From JAJEAO01 sp963667635 (GTDB lineage: Bacteria; Acidobacteriota; Vicinamibacteria; Marinacidobacterales; Marinacidobacteraceae), in assembly GCA_965232015.1 (NCBI GenBank), contig OZ246946.1, positions 3,658,001-3,722,000 of the forward strand: 64,000 nt of DNA. Direction: 5' to 3'. Each line of letters opens with the position of its first letter. Within the stretch, counting starts at the first letter, position 1. Under the pieces are notes generated by a model, which was given only the letters and a program-made list of their open reading frames with translations, ran no database searches and had not been told where the DNA came from. The translations under genes were made by a program, and so were the position numbers. Shown here one piece after another: positions 32,660-40,144 of this stretch.

Positions 32660-33811
32660 ATGCGCTCGGCGGGCCTCGGTGGCAATCCGTTTCGCCCGGG
32701 GACCGGGAGCCCTCCACCCCGGCTGGCGGGACGCGACCGCGAACTCGATTTCGCTCGAAGGCTGCTGTCGCAACTGGCCTCAGGCGACACTCCCTCGCAA
32801 GGCATGCTCGTCCTTGGGCCCCGCGGCAACGGGAAGACGGCGATCCTGGGCCGCATCGCGCGGATGGCCGAAGAAGTCGACCTTCGGGCGGAGCGGTTCC
32901 CGGTGGATGTGCTTCGGCGACGCGATCTGCTGACCGCCGAACTGCAGGAGTACGCCGGCCTGGGCGGTCGGCAAATCACCGGTGTCAGCGTGGGGCCGAT
33001 CGGGGCCTCGACGCAACCTGCCGTTCCATCCGGCAACCTCTCCCGGTTGTTGGCCAGTTGGGTGACGGTGACGGCGGCTCCGCTCGTGATCCTGTTGGAC
33101 GAGGCGCAACGGATCGAGACCGGGACAGGCGGCGCCTTCTTCGAAGCCGTGCAGCACGCCACCATGGATCGCCTCCCGTTCCTCCTCGTGACCAGCGGGA
33201 CGCCGGACGTTGCGCGGGTGCTGCGACGGTGCGGGACGTTTCTCGAACGCGCTTTCGTACGGTTCCGGATCGGCCGGTTGTCGAAGGAAGCCGCTCGCGA
33301 GGCGCTCGAAGTGCCGGCGAGAGAGTCAGGTCGGCCGATGGCGGCCGGAGTCGCCAGTCTGCTCGCCGACGAGGCGCAGCGGTACCCCTACTTTCTCCAA
33401 CTCCTCGGCAGTGCGGCGTGGGACCAGGCGGCGGCGCGAGGCCACTCCGGTATCGGTCTGGCCGACGCACGCAACGGTCTCGAGGCTGCGAAGCCGGCGT
33501 TGGCCTCCTTCTATGGGGATCGGTTTGCGGAGGCTTGGGAGCGCGGCGTCCATCGCGCTCTTCTCCCGCTCGCCGGGGCCGTGCGAGGGAAGCGAACCCT
33601 GTCGGATCACGAGCTGGATGACGTGATCGAGACGATCCGCCGCGACGGACTCACCGAGAGCGGGGCTGGTCGGCTGACCGCCGTGCTTCAGGATCTCGGA
33701 GTCCTCTGGGAGACCTCTCCGGGCCGGTGGGAGCTGGGCATCCCGAGCTTCGGGCGCTACGTGCGGGAGCGGCTCGCCGGACCCGGGTCGCTCCCGATTC
33801 CCCGTCGCTGA
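32660..33811 (+). CDS. Array ATPase C (AAA_16-like), intact
   Basis: The 383-residue ATPase has the signature GGNPFRPGTGSPPPRLAGRD, Walker A GPRGNGKT, Walker B PLVILLDEAQRIE, sensor-like LLVTSGTPDVARVLRRCGTF, then RYPYFLQLLGSAAW and the tail LWETSPGRWELGIPSFGRYV. It combines the A-type Walker A (GNGKT) with B-type length and the GVSVGPIGASTQP segment, so it is intermediate or recombinant. Its downstream neighbour is the convergent PIN toxin. Confidence 0.87.
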   Translation: MRSAGLGGNPFRPGTGSPPPRLAGRDRELDFARRLLSQLASGDTPSQGMLVLGPRGNGKTAILGRIARMAEEVDLRAERFPVDVLRRRDLLTAELQEYAGLGGRQITGVSVGPIGASTQPAVPSGNLSRLLASWVTVTAAPLVILLDEAQRIETGTGGAFFEAVQHATMDRLPFLLVTSGTPDVARVLRRCGTFLERAFVRFRIGRLSKEAAREALEVPARESGRPMAAGVASLLADEAQRYPYFLQLLGSAAWDQAAARGHSGIGLADARNGLEAAKPALASFYGDRFAEAWERGVHRALLPLAGAVRGKRTLSDHELDDVIETIRRDGLTESGAGRLTAVLQDLGVLWETSPGRWELGIPSFGRYVRERLAGPGSLPIPRR

Positions 33812-33848
33812 ATCCGACGCAACCCCGCCTGAGGGTCGCCGGGGATGG

Positions 33849-34277
33849 TCAGACGGAGTGGACCCGCATCAGTCCCTCGAGATCCGCGAAGTCGCTTGCG
33901 TTGCGCGTGAACAGCGGGAGATCGTGGGCGAGGGCGGTCGCCGCAATCAGCAGGTCGGCAAAGCGCCGCCGAGTCTTCCGATCGTGGCCGCGCACCGTCG
34001 CGTAGATCAGACCATAGGCGCGCGCGACTTCGGCATCGACCGGAAGCGGGTCCCAGATCGTCCTCGCCCAGAGGAGCCGATCCTGGTGCCGACCGCGTTC
34101 TCCCAGACGAACGGTGGCGTGGGGTCCGGCGGCCAGTTCAGCCAGCGTGATGGCCGAAATCGCCGTCTGGTCGGGGAGCAGCCGACTCTGGATCAGATCC
34201 AGGTCGATCACGACCGATGTGTCCAGCAGACCCCGGGTCTCCCCGGCTCCGACTCCGGGACGGGCGCGGGTGCTCAG
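33849..34277 (-). CDS. PIN-domain toxin (VapC-like), unusual start
   Basis: The PIN core is complete only if translation starts upstream of the GTG at 34211, because the first catalytic aspartate is in GLLDTSVVIDLDLIQ. Between the antitoxin stop and that point the only in-frame candidates are CTG codons: one at 34277 that overlaps the antitoxin stop (CTGA), and two at 34229 and 34226. Later acidic residues are in SAITLAELAAGPH, RFADLLIAATALAHDLPLFT and NASDFADLEGL. A coupled CTG start is therefore proposed; start placement is uncertain. Confidence 0.75.
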   Translation of the reverse strand: MSTRARPGVGAGETRGLLDTSVVIDLDLIQSRLLPDQTAISAITLAELAAGPHATVRLGERGRHQDRLLWARTIWDPLPVDAEVARAYGLIYATVRGHDRKTRRRFADLLIAATALAHDLPLFTRNASDFADLEGLMRVHSV

Positions 34278-34519
34278 GGGTCCACATCCTGATTCAGGAT
34301 CGAATCGGTATCCGCCCGAAATCGGTGCGCGTCGATCCGGGGAGCGCTGCGCGCCGCTTCCGCGACCACATCGCGGGGCGCGAATCGGCGGGCGGACACT
34401 GGTGCGAGTTCCGCTACCGGGGTTCCGTTTCGGGTCACCGTGAGGCGCTGCCCGGCTTGTACCTGTCTCAGAACGGCGGCCGACTCGTTCCGGAGCTGGC
34501 GCTGCGTGATCGTACGCAT
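34274..34519 (-). CDS. Phd/YefM-type antitoxin
   Basis: The product of about 81 residues starts MRTITQRQLRNESAAVLRQV, the canonical Phd/YefM N-terminus, then QAGQRLTVTRNGTPVAELAP and a toxin-binding tail. An ATG at 34528 gives three extra residues. The ATG at 34519 is preferred because it matches the family start and lies seven bases after TAGAAT. A decayed relative of the same gene is at 35156-35287. It is expected to repress its own promoter together with the PIN protein. Confidence 0.82.
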   Translation of the reverse strand: MRTITQRQLRNESAAVLRQVQAGQRLTVTRNGTPVAELAPVSARRFAPRDVVAEAARSAPRIDAHRFRADTDSILNQDVDP

Positions 34520-34526
34520 CCGCGCC

Positions 34527-34532
34527 ATTCTA
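34527..34532 (-). promoter_or_regulatory. Predicted -10 of the Phd-PIN operon
   Basis: TAGAAT on the minus strand, then GGCGCGG and the ATG at 34519. Confidence 0.45.
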
Positions 34533-34719
34533 GCGCCGGTGTAGCACTTCGATCACATCGTAGCCATTCGTAGCGGAACAGGCTTCGCCGGCAGCAATGC
34601 GGGCACACGCCCACGTCTCCCGAACGGGCGGAGTGACCGCGAGCGCGGAGGCTACGATGCCGGATCCTGCCGCCGGCCTGGCTCCGGTCGGGGTCGAGCC
34701 GCACGGCCAGGACTGCCGG

Positions 34720-34862
34720 AAAGGCGCCCTACGGTCCCCGGGGGAAGACGGCCCTTCGAGACCGGATCGCGACTCGAGCCACCAAACTCTGCCTCCGTCC
34801 GGGGGAGCTGAGTCGGGGCGCTCTCTCGGATCGAGATTCGCTGAACACCGAGTTGCTGGAGC
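34720..34862 (+). pseudogene. Decayed B-type array ATPase fragment
   Basis: About 140 bases match B1 from just before Walker A (CCCTACGGTCCCCGGGGGAA) to the LLEQ codons (GAGTTGCTGGAGCA), roughly 23640-23785 in B1. Four bases of the P-loop region are lost, which breaks the frame. The match ends exactly at the left end of miniature element copy 3, and the 3' half of the gene is absent. The segment 34540-34719 between the antitoxin and this relic has no identifiable content. Confidence 0.75.
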
Positions 34863-35129
34863 AATTCAGCCTGTGGACAAAGTCACGCGGCCCGGTTCTC
34901 CCGGTAGGGGCTCGAGCGGCGATGCATCCCGCCTGGCCCCCACCGGGAGAACTGGCGCGCCCCTCCGCTTCGCTCCGGGGCGCTCTTCGTTGCGCATCAG
35001 TCGGAATACACCCGGTATTCCTCCTTCGCGCGCCGCCCCTACCGGGAGAACCGGGTCAGCCGGGCGCCGCCCCCACCGGGAGAACTGGGCCACTCTCGGT
35101 GCTCACGCGACTTCATCCACAGGCTGAAA
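34863..35129. mobile_element. Miniature inverted-repeat element, copy 3 (267 bp)
   Basis: Same orientation as copy 1 and nearly identical to it. It has one additional ACCGGGAGAAC unit (near 34935) that accounts for the 17-base length difference. The right terminus reads GACTTCATCCACAGGCTGAA. The left junction, CTGGAGC|AATTC, is the same as that of copy 2 although the host positions differ. Confidence 0.85.
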
Positions 35130-35153
35130 TGGCCATCGAAAATGCGACACTTT
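35129..35153 (+). mobile_element. Relic end of an IS21-family element
   Basis: ATGGCCATCGAAAATGCGAC plus ACTT matches the left end of the IS21-family element at 25390-25412 base for base, directly abutting miniature element copy 3. The rest of the element is missing. Confidence 0.65.
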
Positions 35154-35155
35154 CG

Positions 35156-35287
35156 GGGCCGCGTCCCGCCGCGGGAGGCCTTCCCCTGTCGCGTCGCCGG
35201 GAGGTGTTCTCCGGCCTGTACCCGTTTCGGGACAGCCGCCGCATCCTTGCGGATCTGGCGTCGTGTGATGGTCCGCGTCCGCGCCAC
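35156..35287 (-). pseudogene. Truncated Phd/YefM antitoxin relic
   Basis: Minus-strand translation gives VARTRTITRRQIRKDAAAVP, then KRVQAGEHLPATRQGKASRG, aligning with the intact antitoxin at 34274-34519 (MARMRTITQRQLRNESAAVL). The C-terminal half is lost at the IS21 relic and no PIN gene follows. It is the remains of a second Phd-PIN module. Confidence 0.65.
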
Positions 35288-35374
35288 CCTGGCCTGGGTG
35301 CAGGACCTCCATCCCGTCGCAGCTATTCGTAGCGGGGCCACGCGATCCCGGCCGCTCGGGCACAATCTTACGGG

Positions 35375-35380
35375 TAAGAT
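35375..35380 (+). promoter_or_regulatory. Predicted -10 of the AbrB-PIN operon
   Basis: TAAGAT, then GACCTC and the ATG at 35387. The string ATCTTACGGGTAAGAT just upstream (35365-35380) is an inverted repeat that could be the AbrB operator overlapping the -10. Confidence 0.6.
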
Positions 35381-35386
35381 GACCTC

Positions 35387-35647
35387 ATGAACGAAGTCAC
35401 GACGACGAAGCTGTCTTCCAGGGGGCAGGTCGTCATCCCCGAGTCCATTCGCCGCCGGATGCGTCTGAAAGCCGGGGTCCGGTTTGTTGTCGCGAACAAC
35501 GCCGACGCGATCGTACTGCGGCCGATCACCGCCCCTTCGCTGGACGAGTTCGATTCCCTCATCGCAAAGGCCCGTCGTGCTGCGCGCGAAGCGGGTCTCC
35601 GGAGATCGGATGTCTCCGCCGCGATCAGGGCTGTCCGCTCCCGGTGA
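35387..35647 (+). CDS. AbrB/MazE-family antitoxin
   Basis: The 86-residue protein has an N-terminal swapped-hairpin DNA-binding domain, TTTKLSSRGQVVIPESIRRR with RLKAGVRFVVANNADAIVLR, the standard AbrB/SpoVT fold. The C-terminal tail is basic and helical. The stop overlaps the PIN start (GTGA). An inverted repeat overlaps its predicted -10, consistent with autorepression. Confidence 0.9.
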   Translation: MNEVTTTKLSSRGQVVIPESIRRRMRLKAGVRFVVANNADAIVLRPITAPSLDEFDSLIAKARRAAREAGLRRSDVSAAIRAVRSR

Positions 35648-36060
35648 GGGTCGTCCTCGACACCGACGTCTTCGTTTCGGCCGTGTTCTTCGGAGGAATA
35701 CCTGGTCGCGTACTCTCCCTCTGGCGACAGCGCGCGTTCGAAATCGCCGTCAGCCGGGAAGTTCTCGCCGAATACGGCCGCGTTGGCGAACGATTGGCGG
35801 CGCGAGCGCCCGGCGTGGATCTCGGTCCGGTGCTGGATCTGATTGCGGCCCATGCATCGTTCGTCCTGGCTCCGTCTCTTCCGGAGCCGGTCTGCCGCGA
35901 TCCCGATGACGACAAGTTCCTGGCTTGCGCAGTCGCCGCCGAGGCGACGGTTCTCGTCAGCGGGGACCGGGACTTCCTGATCGTTTCCTCCTATCGGGGC
36001 GTCACGATCCTGAGTCCTCGTGATTTCGTCGGGCGGCTCTCACGCAGCGACCATTCCTGA
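35644..36060 (+). CDS. PIN-domain toxin (COG1569-like)
   Basis: The 138-residue PIN protein has D in MRVVLDTDVFVSAVFFGG, E in SREVLAEYGRV, a D-rich PVCRDPDDDKFLACAVAAEA and the last acidic position in LVSGDRDFLIV. The DPDDDKFLACA string marks the COG1569-type PIN subgroup. It starts at a GTG overlapping the antitoxin TGA by four bases. All acidic positions are present, so it is expected to be an active ribonuclease when released. Confidence 0.88.
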   Translation: MRVVLDTDVFVSAVFFGGIPGRVLSLWRQRAFEIAVSREVLAEYGRVGERLAARAPGVDLGPVLDLIAAHASFVLAPSLPEPVCRDPDDDKFLACAVAAEATVLVSGDRDFLIVSSYRGVTILSPRDFVGRLSRSDHS

Positions 36061-36132
36061 CGGCTGGGCCGGGGCCCTGAGAGGGTCGCGGCTCCGTTGG
36101 AGGGTGACCCTGCGGTCCGGTCGCTCCGGCGA

Positions 36133-37263
36133 TCACTCCTGCGCGCGCTCGTACTTGGTGAGGCCGCCTCCGGCGAACGGGCGCGACGCCGGGCCCTCGG
36201 CCACGAACACGTTGCCGTCCTCGTCCACGGCGACTCCTTCCCCGGCGAGGCCCTGGAGCACCCGGCCCTCGGTCGGATAGTGCGGCGGGATGAAGTGCGT
36301 CACCTTGTCCTCGCCAGCCGGGCCGATCCGGACGCCGTTCAGCCAGCCGTAATGGTTCGTCTCGGTGGACTCGGAATCGATCGCATAGAGGGTGTCGTCG
36401 TCGGTGATGTAGAGCCCGCTGATGCGCCCCTGCTGGTAGTAGATGTCGAGCAGCTCGCCCTCCTGGTCGAAGATCTGGATCCGGTGGTTGCCGCGGTCAG
36501 CGACGAACAGGCGGCCCTGCGAGTCGAACTCCAGCGCGTGCGGAGTGCGGAACTGGCCGGGCCGGAACCCGATGATGCCCCATTCCTTGATGAAGTTGCC
36601 TTCGCCGTCGTACTTCAGAATGCGGCCGGTACGGCCCTCGGGCGGGTCGGGGCTCTGGCCACTGTGTCCGTCGGAGACGAAGATGTCGCCGCTCGGTGCG
36701 GTGATCACGTCGCAGGGCTCGTAGAGCTGCCCCGGCCCGGTTCCCGGCTGGCCGGCGACGCCGAGCCGCATCAGGATCTCTCCGTCGGGACTGAACTTGA
36801 TCACCTGGTGACCCTTGGTTCCGGCCTCGTTCCCCTGCGAGTCGGTCACCCAGACGTTGCCGTCATCGTCCACATGGAGCCCGTGAGGGAGCACGAAGAG
36901 TCCGGCGCCGAACTCGGCGAGAACCTCCCCGGTGTGGCGGTCGAACTTGAGCACCGGGTTCACGTCCGGGTTCTCCTCGCATCCGCCCGCGAGGGCGTTC
37001 GCGCCGCACCGGTCGTAGGCCCACACGTGCCCGTCCGGGCCGATGTCCACGCCGGCGGTGGAGCCCCAGGTGCGGCCGTCGGGGAGGTCCGCCCACTGCG
37101 TGATCACGACCGGGTTCGGGTTCGGAAGCGTCCGGACCACGAAGTCGGGGTTTCCCTCGGGGGGCGCATCCGCCGGGTCCGAGTCCGAAGGCGCCTCGGC
37201 GCATCCGATCATGAGAGTGGCCGCCAGGCCGCCAACCATCAGCAGGGTCTTCCAGTCACGCAT
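36133..37263 (-). CDS. NHL-repeat lipoprotein
   Basis: The 376-residue protein has a lipobox in LAATLMIGCAEAP (Cys 21). It is followed by an NHL-type six-bladed propeller: repeated motifs GVDIGPDGHVWAYD, GLHVDDDGNVWVTD, HALEFDSQGRLFVADRGNHR, GVAVDEDGNVFVAEG. It resembles the bacterial relatives of peptidyl-alpha-hydroxyglycine lyase or secreted binding propellers; catalysis cannot be assigned. The start is the ATG with GGAGG upstream. It stands alone between convergent and divergent toxin-antitoxin modules and reads like core genome stranded among accessory genes. Confidence 0.85.
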   Translation of the reverse strand: MRDWKTLLMVGGLAATLMIGCAEAPSDSDPADAPPEGNPDFVVRTLPNPNPVVITQWADLPDGRTWGSTAGVDIGPDGHVWAYDRCGANALAGGCEENPDVNPVLKFDRHTGEVLAEFGAGLFVLPHGLHVDDDGNVWVTDSQGNEAGTKGHQVIKFSPDGEILMRLGVAGQPGTGPGQLYEPCDVITAPSGDIFVSDGHSGQSPDPPEGRTGRILKYDGEGNFIKEWGIIGFRPGQFRTPHALEFDSQGRLFVADRGNHRIQIFDQEGELLDIYYQQGRISGLYITDDDTLYAIDSESTETNHYGWLNGVRIGPAGEDKVTHFIPPHYPTEGRVLQGLAGEGVAVDEDGNVFVAEGPASRPFAGGGLTKYERAQE

Positions 37264-37386
37264 CGTCGTTCCTCCCCGGGGCTTGCTGTCATCGGCGCCA
37301 ACGCGGCGCGCCCGTTGCCCGGCCAGCTTCCGAGTCTATCCGGCCGATCCGCGCCGCGGCGCCGCCGCGCTGCCGGATTCATGTGC

Positions 37387-37392
37387 TACGTT
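37387..37392 (+). promoter_or_regulatory. Predicted -10 of the Phd-PIN operon at 37.4 kb
   Basis: TACGTT, then GTGCGTC (seven bases) and the ATG at 37400. Confidence 0.45.
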
Positions 37393-37399
37393 GTGCGTC

Positions 37400-37696
37400 A
37401 TGGCGGATTCGATACCGGCCCGATCCCGCGTCGGCATTCGGGAGCTGCGGCAGAACCTGAGCGTTTACCTGCGGCGCATCCGGCGCGGGGAGCGCTTCGA
37501 AGTGACGGATCGTGGCCGTCCCGTGGCCCTGCTGACACCGCTTACGGGAGAACTCCCGCCCATGGAGAAGTTGATCGCGGAAGGACGGATGACGCGTCCG
37601 GTCGAAGACCTCCTGGATCTCCCGGCTCCCGTCGGCGCAGTGAGCACGGAAACCAGCGAGGCGCTCCTTCGCGACCGCGAAGAGGATCGCCTCTGA
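37400..37696 (+). CDS. Phd/YefM-type antitoxin
   Basis: The 98-residue protein has the core VGIRELRQNLSVYLRRIRRG, ERFEVTDRGRPVALLTPL, then an acidic flexible C-terminus (STETSEALLRDREEDRL). This is the Phd/YefM DNA-binding fold plus a toxin-wrapping tail. It is followed 22 bases later by the PIN gene. A longer reading frame upstream lies antisense within the NHL gene and is not real. Confidence 0.87.
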   Translation: MADSIPARSRVGIRELRQNLSVYLRRIRRGERFEVTDRGRPVALLTPLTGELPPMEKLIAEGRMTRPVEDLLDLPAPVGAVSTETSEALLRDREEDRL

Positions 37697-37718
37697 TTCC
37701 CGTCGCGCGGCGCTTCGC

Positions 37719-38108
37719 ATGGTGTACCTCGACGCTTCGGCGATCGTCAAGCTGGTGAAACGCGAGGCGGAGTCCCTGGCGCTTCGCCACGCGCTGGCGA
37801 GCCATCCCGACCGGGTCTCGAGTGCGCTGTCCGTTGTCGAAGTGCTCCGGGCGCTTCGGCGCAGCGGGGCAGGAGCGACGATCCTGATGGAGGCGCAGAC
37901 GGTTCTGGATCGGATGGGGCTGATCGGGATCGATGCGTCCATTCTCCGGGCCGCCGCGTCGCTGGGTCCGGCCGGGCTGCGAAGCCTCGACGCCATCCAT
38001 CTCGCGACGGCCACGTCGCTTCCGGTCAAGGCGCCGGTCGTCACCTACGACCACCGGCTCGCTGAAGCCGCGATCGCGGCCGGACTTCCGGTGCTGAGTC
38101 CGCGCTGA
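37719..38108 (+). CDS. PIN-domain toxin (VapC-like)
   Basis: The 129-residue protein has D in MVYLDASAIVKLVKRE, E in SALSVVEVLRALRR, D in LRSLDAIHLATATS and D in VVTYDHRLAEAA, the complete VapC acidic set. The ATG start is clear. It partners with the Phd-type antitoxin upstream. Confidence 0.9.
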   Translation: MVYLDASAIVKLVKREAESLALRHALASHPDRVSSALSVVEVLRALRRSGAGATILMEAQTVLDRMGLIGIDASILRAAASLGPAGLRSLDAIHLATATSLPVKAPVVTYDHRLAEAAIAAGLPVLSPR

Positions 38109-38123
38109 CACGCGGGTTCGGAT

Positions 38124-38885
38124 TCAGCGGATCACGATCCCGAAACCCAGGAACGCAGGCGAGACCCGGACCTCCGCACCGCTCGCGGGATCGAGCGGAA
38201 CGCGGTCCGCGAGGACGCGGCGGTCCGCCTCGCGATCGGCGCTCTCGAACACCAGCGTCTGAAGACCGGGCGTTCCCGGCCGGAAACGGAGGGCGCAGTC
38301 GTTCGGGAAGGGCACGAGCACGTCTCCCTCGCCGTCCGATTCGAATCCGACGTCGAAGAGCTTCCGGAAGCGTCGTCCCGCGGCTTCCGGGTCGGGAGCC
38401 CCGGCCACGACTTCGGCGAGTCGTCGGATCTGGAGCAGCGGGCTGACCCGCGTCGGCGGGGGATCGGGCCAGTTCCAGCTCGTCGGGTGCGGCTGGATCA
38501 GCTCTACCGTGAACCCACAGGCGTCGTCCGGGAACACGAATGCCTCGCACCCGTCGGCGGCTTCCCGAAGGATGCGATCCTCCCAGATGGGCGCCGTCTC
38601 CTTGACGTGAGCCACCGCCGCCTCGATGTCGTCCGTCTCGATCGCGATGTGCTCGAGCCCTTCTCCGTGCTCGGCGTGGTAGCGGCAGACCCGCGCCTCC
38701 GGATTCCAGTTGTGGACGATGTGGAGCCAGCACTCGTTGCCGAGCATCTTCCGGGAGTCGTGCTGGAAACCCCGTCCCTGATCCGTGCGCAGTTCGGAGG
38801 GTTCGAGGCCCACCCGCTTCAGTCGCGCGGCGGCGGAGGCGTGGTTGCCGTAGGCGGTTCCGATGTGCTGCAGGCGGAGGATCAT
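38124..38885 (-). CDS. VOC-superfamily (glyoxalase/bleomycin-resistance fold) protein
   Basis: The 253-residue protein has paired beta-alpha-beta-beta-beta modules. The first opens LRLQHIGTAYGNHASAA with a possible metal ligand His 7, followed by HAEHGEGLEHIAIETDDIEA with a second His and FVFPDDACGFTVELIQPH with the metal-binding Glu. The second half is a diverged module. The order His...His...Glu resembles methylmalonyl-CoA epimerase and related dioxygenase-like members, but the substrate is unknown. It is divergent from array ATPase D, from which it is separated by 70 bases. Confidence 0.8.
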   Translation of the reverse strand: MILRLQHIGTAYGNHASAAARLKRVGLEPSELRTDQGRGFQHDSRKMLGNECWLHIVHNWNPEARVCRYHAEHGEGLEHIAIETDDIEAAVAHVKETAPIWEDRILREAADGCEAFVFPDDACGFTVELIQPHPTSWNWPDPPPTRVSPLLQIRRLAEVVAGAPDPEAAGRRFRKLFDVGFESDGEGDVLVPFPNDCALRFRPGTPGLQTLVFESADREADRRVLADRVPLDPASGAEVRVSPAFLGFGIVIR

Positions 38886-38943
38886 GGGCGCGGCGGAGTG
38901 TACGGGCCCCGTTTCGGGCCCGCGCGGGGCGGCCTCCGGCTGC

Positions 38944-38949
38944 TAGTCT
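38944..38949 (+). promoter_or_regulatory. Predicted -10 of array ATPase D
   Basis: TAGTCT, then GCACCT and the ATG at 38956. Confidence 0.6.
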
Positions 38950-38955
38950 GCACCT

Positions 38956-40122
38956 ATGGCCGGGAACGGATCCGAACGGCGCAATCCGTTCCGGCCGGGT
39001 GCCGGAGCGAAGCCGCCGCTGCTCGCCGGCCGCGAGACCGAGATCACGCTGATCCGGGGCGCGCAGCGGGAGCTGGAGGCAGGCGGCTGGTCAAGGCAGG
39101 GCATCCTCCTCTACGGTCCGCGAGGGACCGGGAAGACTGCCCTCCTGACATGGGCCGGCGAGGAGGGGCAGCGGCTCGGGCTGCGGACCGAGACCCTGCC
39201 GCCGAGCGCTCTGCGAGGCGTCGACCGGCTCACCGAGACTCTGCGGCGGTACGCCGGCCTCTCAGGCGGCCGGATCACCGGCTTGCAACTCGGTCCGCTG
39301 GGAGCGTCGGGTGAGCCGGCCCCGATTCCGGCGGACTGCGACTCCTTGCTGGACGTCTGGATCGAGCGGGATGCGAGGCCGCTGGTGATCCTCATGGACG
39401 AAGTCCATACGCTCGATCCGGAAGTGGGGCGCGAGTTCTTCGAGGCCGTCCAGACAGCGACGACCCGGGGGCGCGCGTTCCTCATCCTGGCGGCAGGGAC
39501 GCCGGAGACACCGCGTCGGGTGCACGACGCCGCCACGTTCACCGAACGGATGTTCGAATCCGTGCCGGTGGGACGTCTGGCCCCGGCTGCCGCACGGGAC
39601 GCCCTGGCGAGACCAGCGGCCGACAGTGGCAAACCGTTCACGGCGGAGGCCCTCTCGGAAGCGGTCGCCGCCGCGCAGGAGTACCCCTTCTTCATTCAGC
39701 TCATTGGCAGCGCGGTGTGGGAAGCGGCGCGACGCGGTGAGATCGAGAGTCTCGCTGTGGCGCGGGGACTCGAGGAAGCTCGTCCGACGATGGAGAAGTT
39801 CTACGGACGGCGGTTCCAGGAGGCGAAGCGCCGGCGGCTTCTCGAGGCTCTGGTCCCGGTGGCGGAGGTTCTCGCCCGTCCCGGCGCCCGGATCTCCGAC
39901 GCGCGCCTCGCGAGCGTGTTGCGCGATGCGGCGGGGGGGGCGGGTAACGACTGCGCGAGGGTGGAGACGGCTCTCGTGGATCTGGGCGTACTCTGGGAAG
40001 CAGGGCTCGGGCAATGGGAGATGGGCATCCCGAGCTTCGCGGACTACGTCCTGCGGCGGACGGGCGTCGCGGAGCGCCTTCCAGTCGGCGAACCGAACGC
40101 CAGCGCGGTCCCTTCCGCGTAG
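38956..40122 (+). CDS. Array ATPase D (AAA_16-like), intact, detached copy
   Basis: The protein has 388 residues. The signature RRNPFRPGAGAKPPLLAGRE, Walker A GPRGTGKT, Walker B PLVILMDEVHTLD, LILAAGTPETPRRVHDAATF, EYPFFIQLIGSAVW and the tail LWEAGLGQWEMGIPSFADYV are all present. It lies 5 kb beyond the main cluster, past three toxin-antitoxin loci and two unrelated genes, yet keeps the same leaderless promoter spacing. It is the most diverged intact copy and could represent the ancestral locus or an independent arrival. Confidence 0.87.
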   Translation: MAGNGSERRNPFRPGAGAKPPLLAGRETEITLIRGAQRELEAGGWSRQGILLYGPRGTGKTALLTWAGEEGQRLGLRTETLPPSALRGVDRLTETLRRYAGLSGGRITGLQLGPLGASGEPAPIPADCDSLLDVWIERDARPLVILMDEVHTLDPEVGREFFEAVQTATTRGRAFLILAAGTPETPRRVHDAATFTERMFESVPVGRLAPAAARDALARPAADSGKPFTAEALSEAVAAAQEYPFFIQLIGSAVWEAARRGEIESLAVARGLEEARPTMEKFYGRRFQEAKRRRLLEALVPVAEVLARPGARISDARLASVLRDAAGGAGNDCARVETALVDLGVLWEAGLGQWEMGIPSFADYVLRRTGVAERLPVGEPNASAVPSA

Positions 40123-40144
40123 CGAGCGCCGGCGGAGCCCGCGG

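Noticed and set aside
36097..37758. Long plus-strand frame opposite the NHL lipoprotein
   Set aside because: It is antisense to a complete NHL propeller gene and then overlaps the antitoxin in a different frame; no domain is present.
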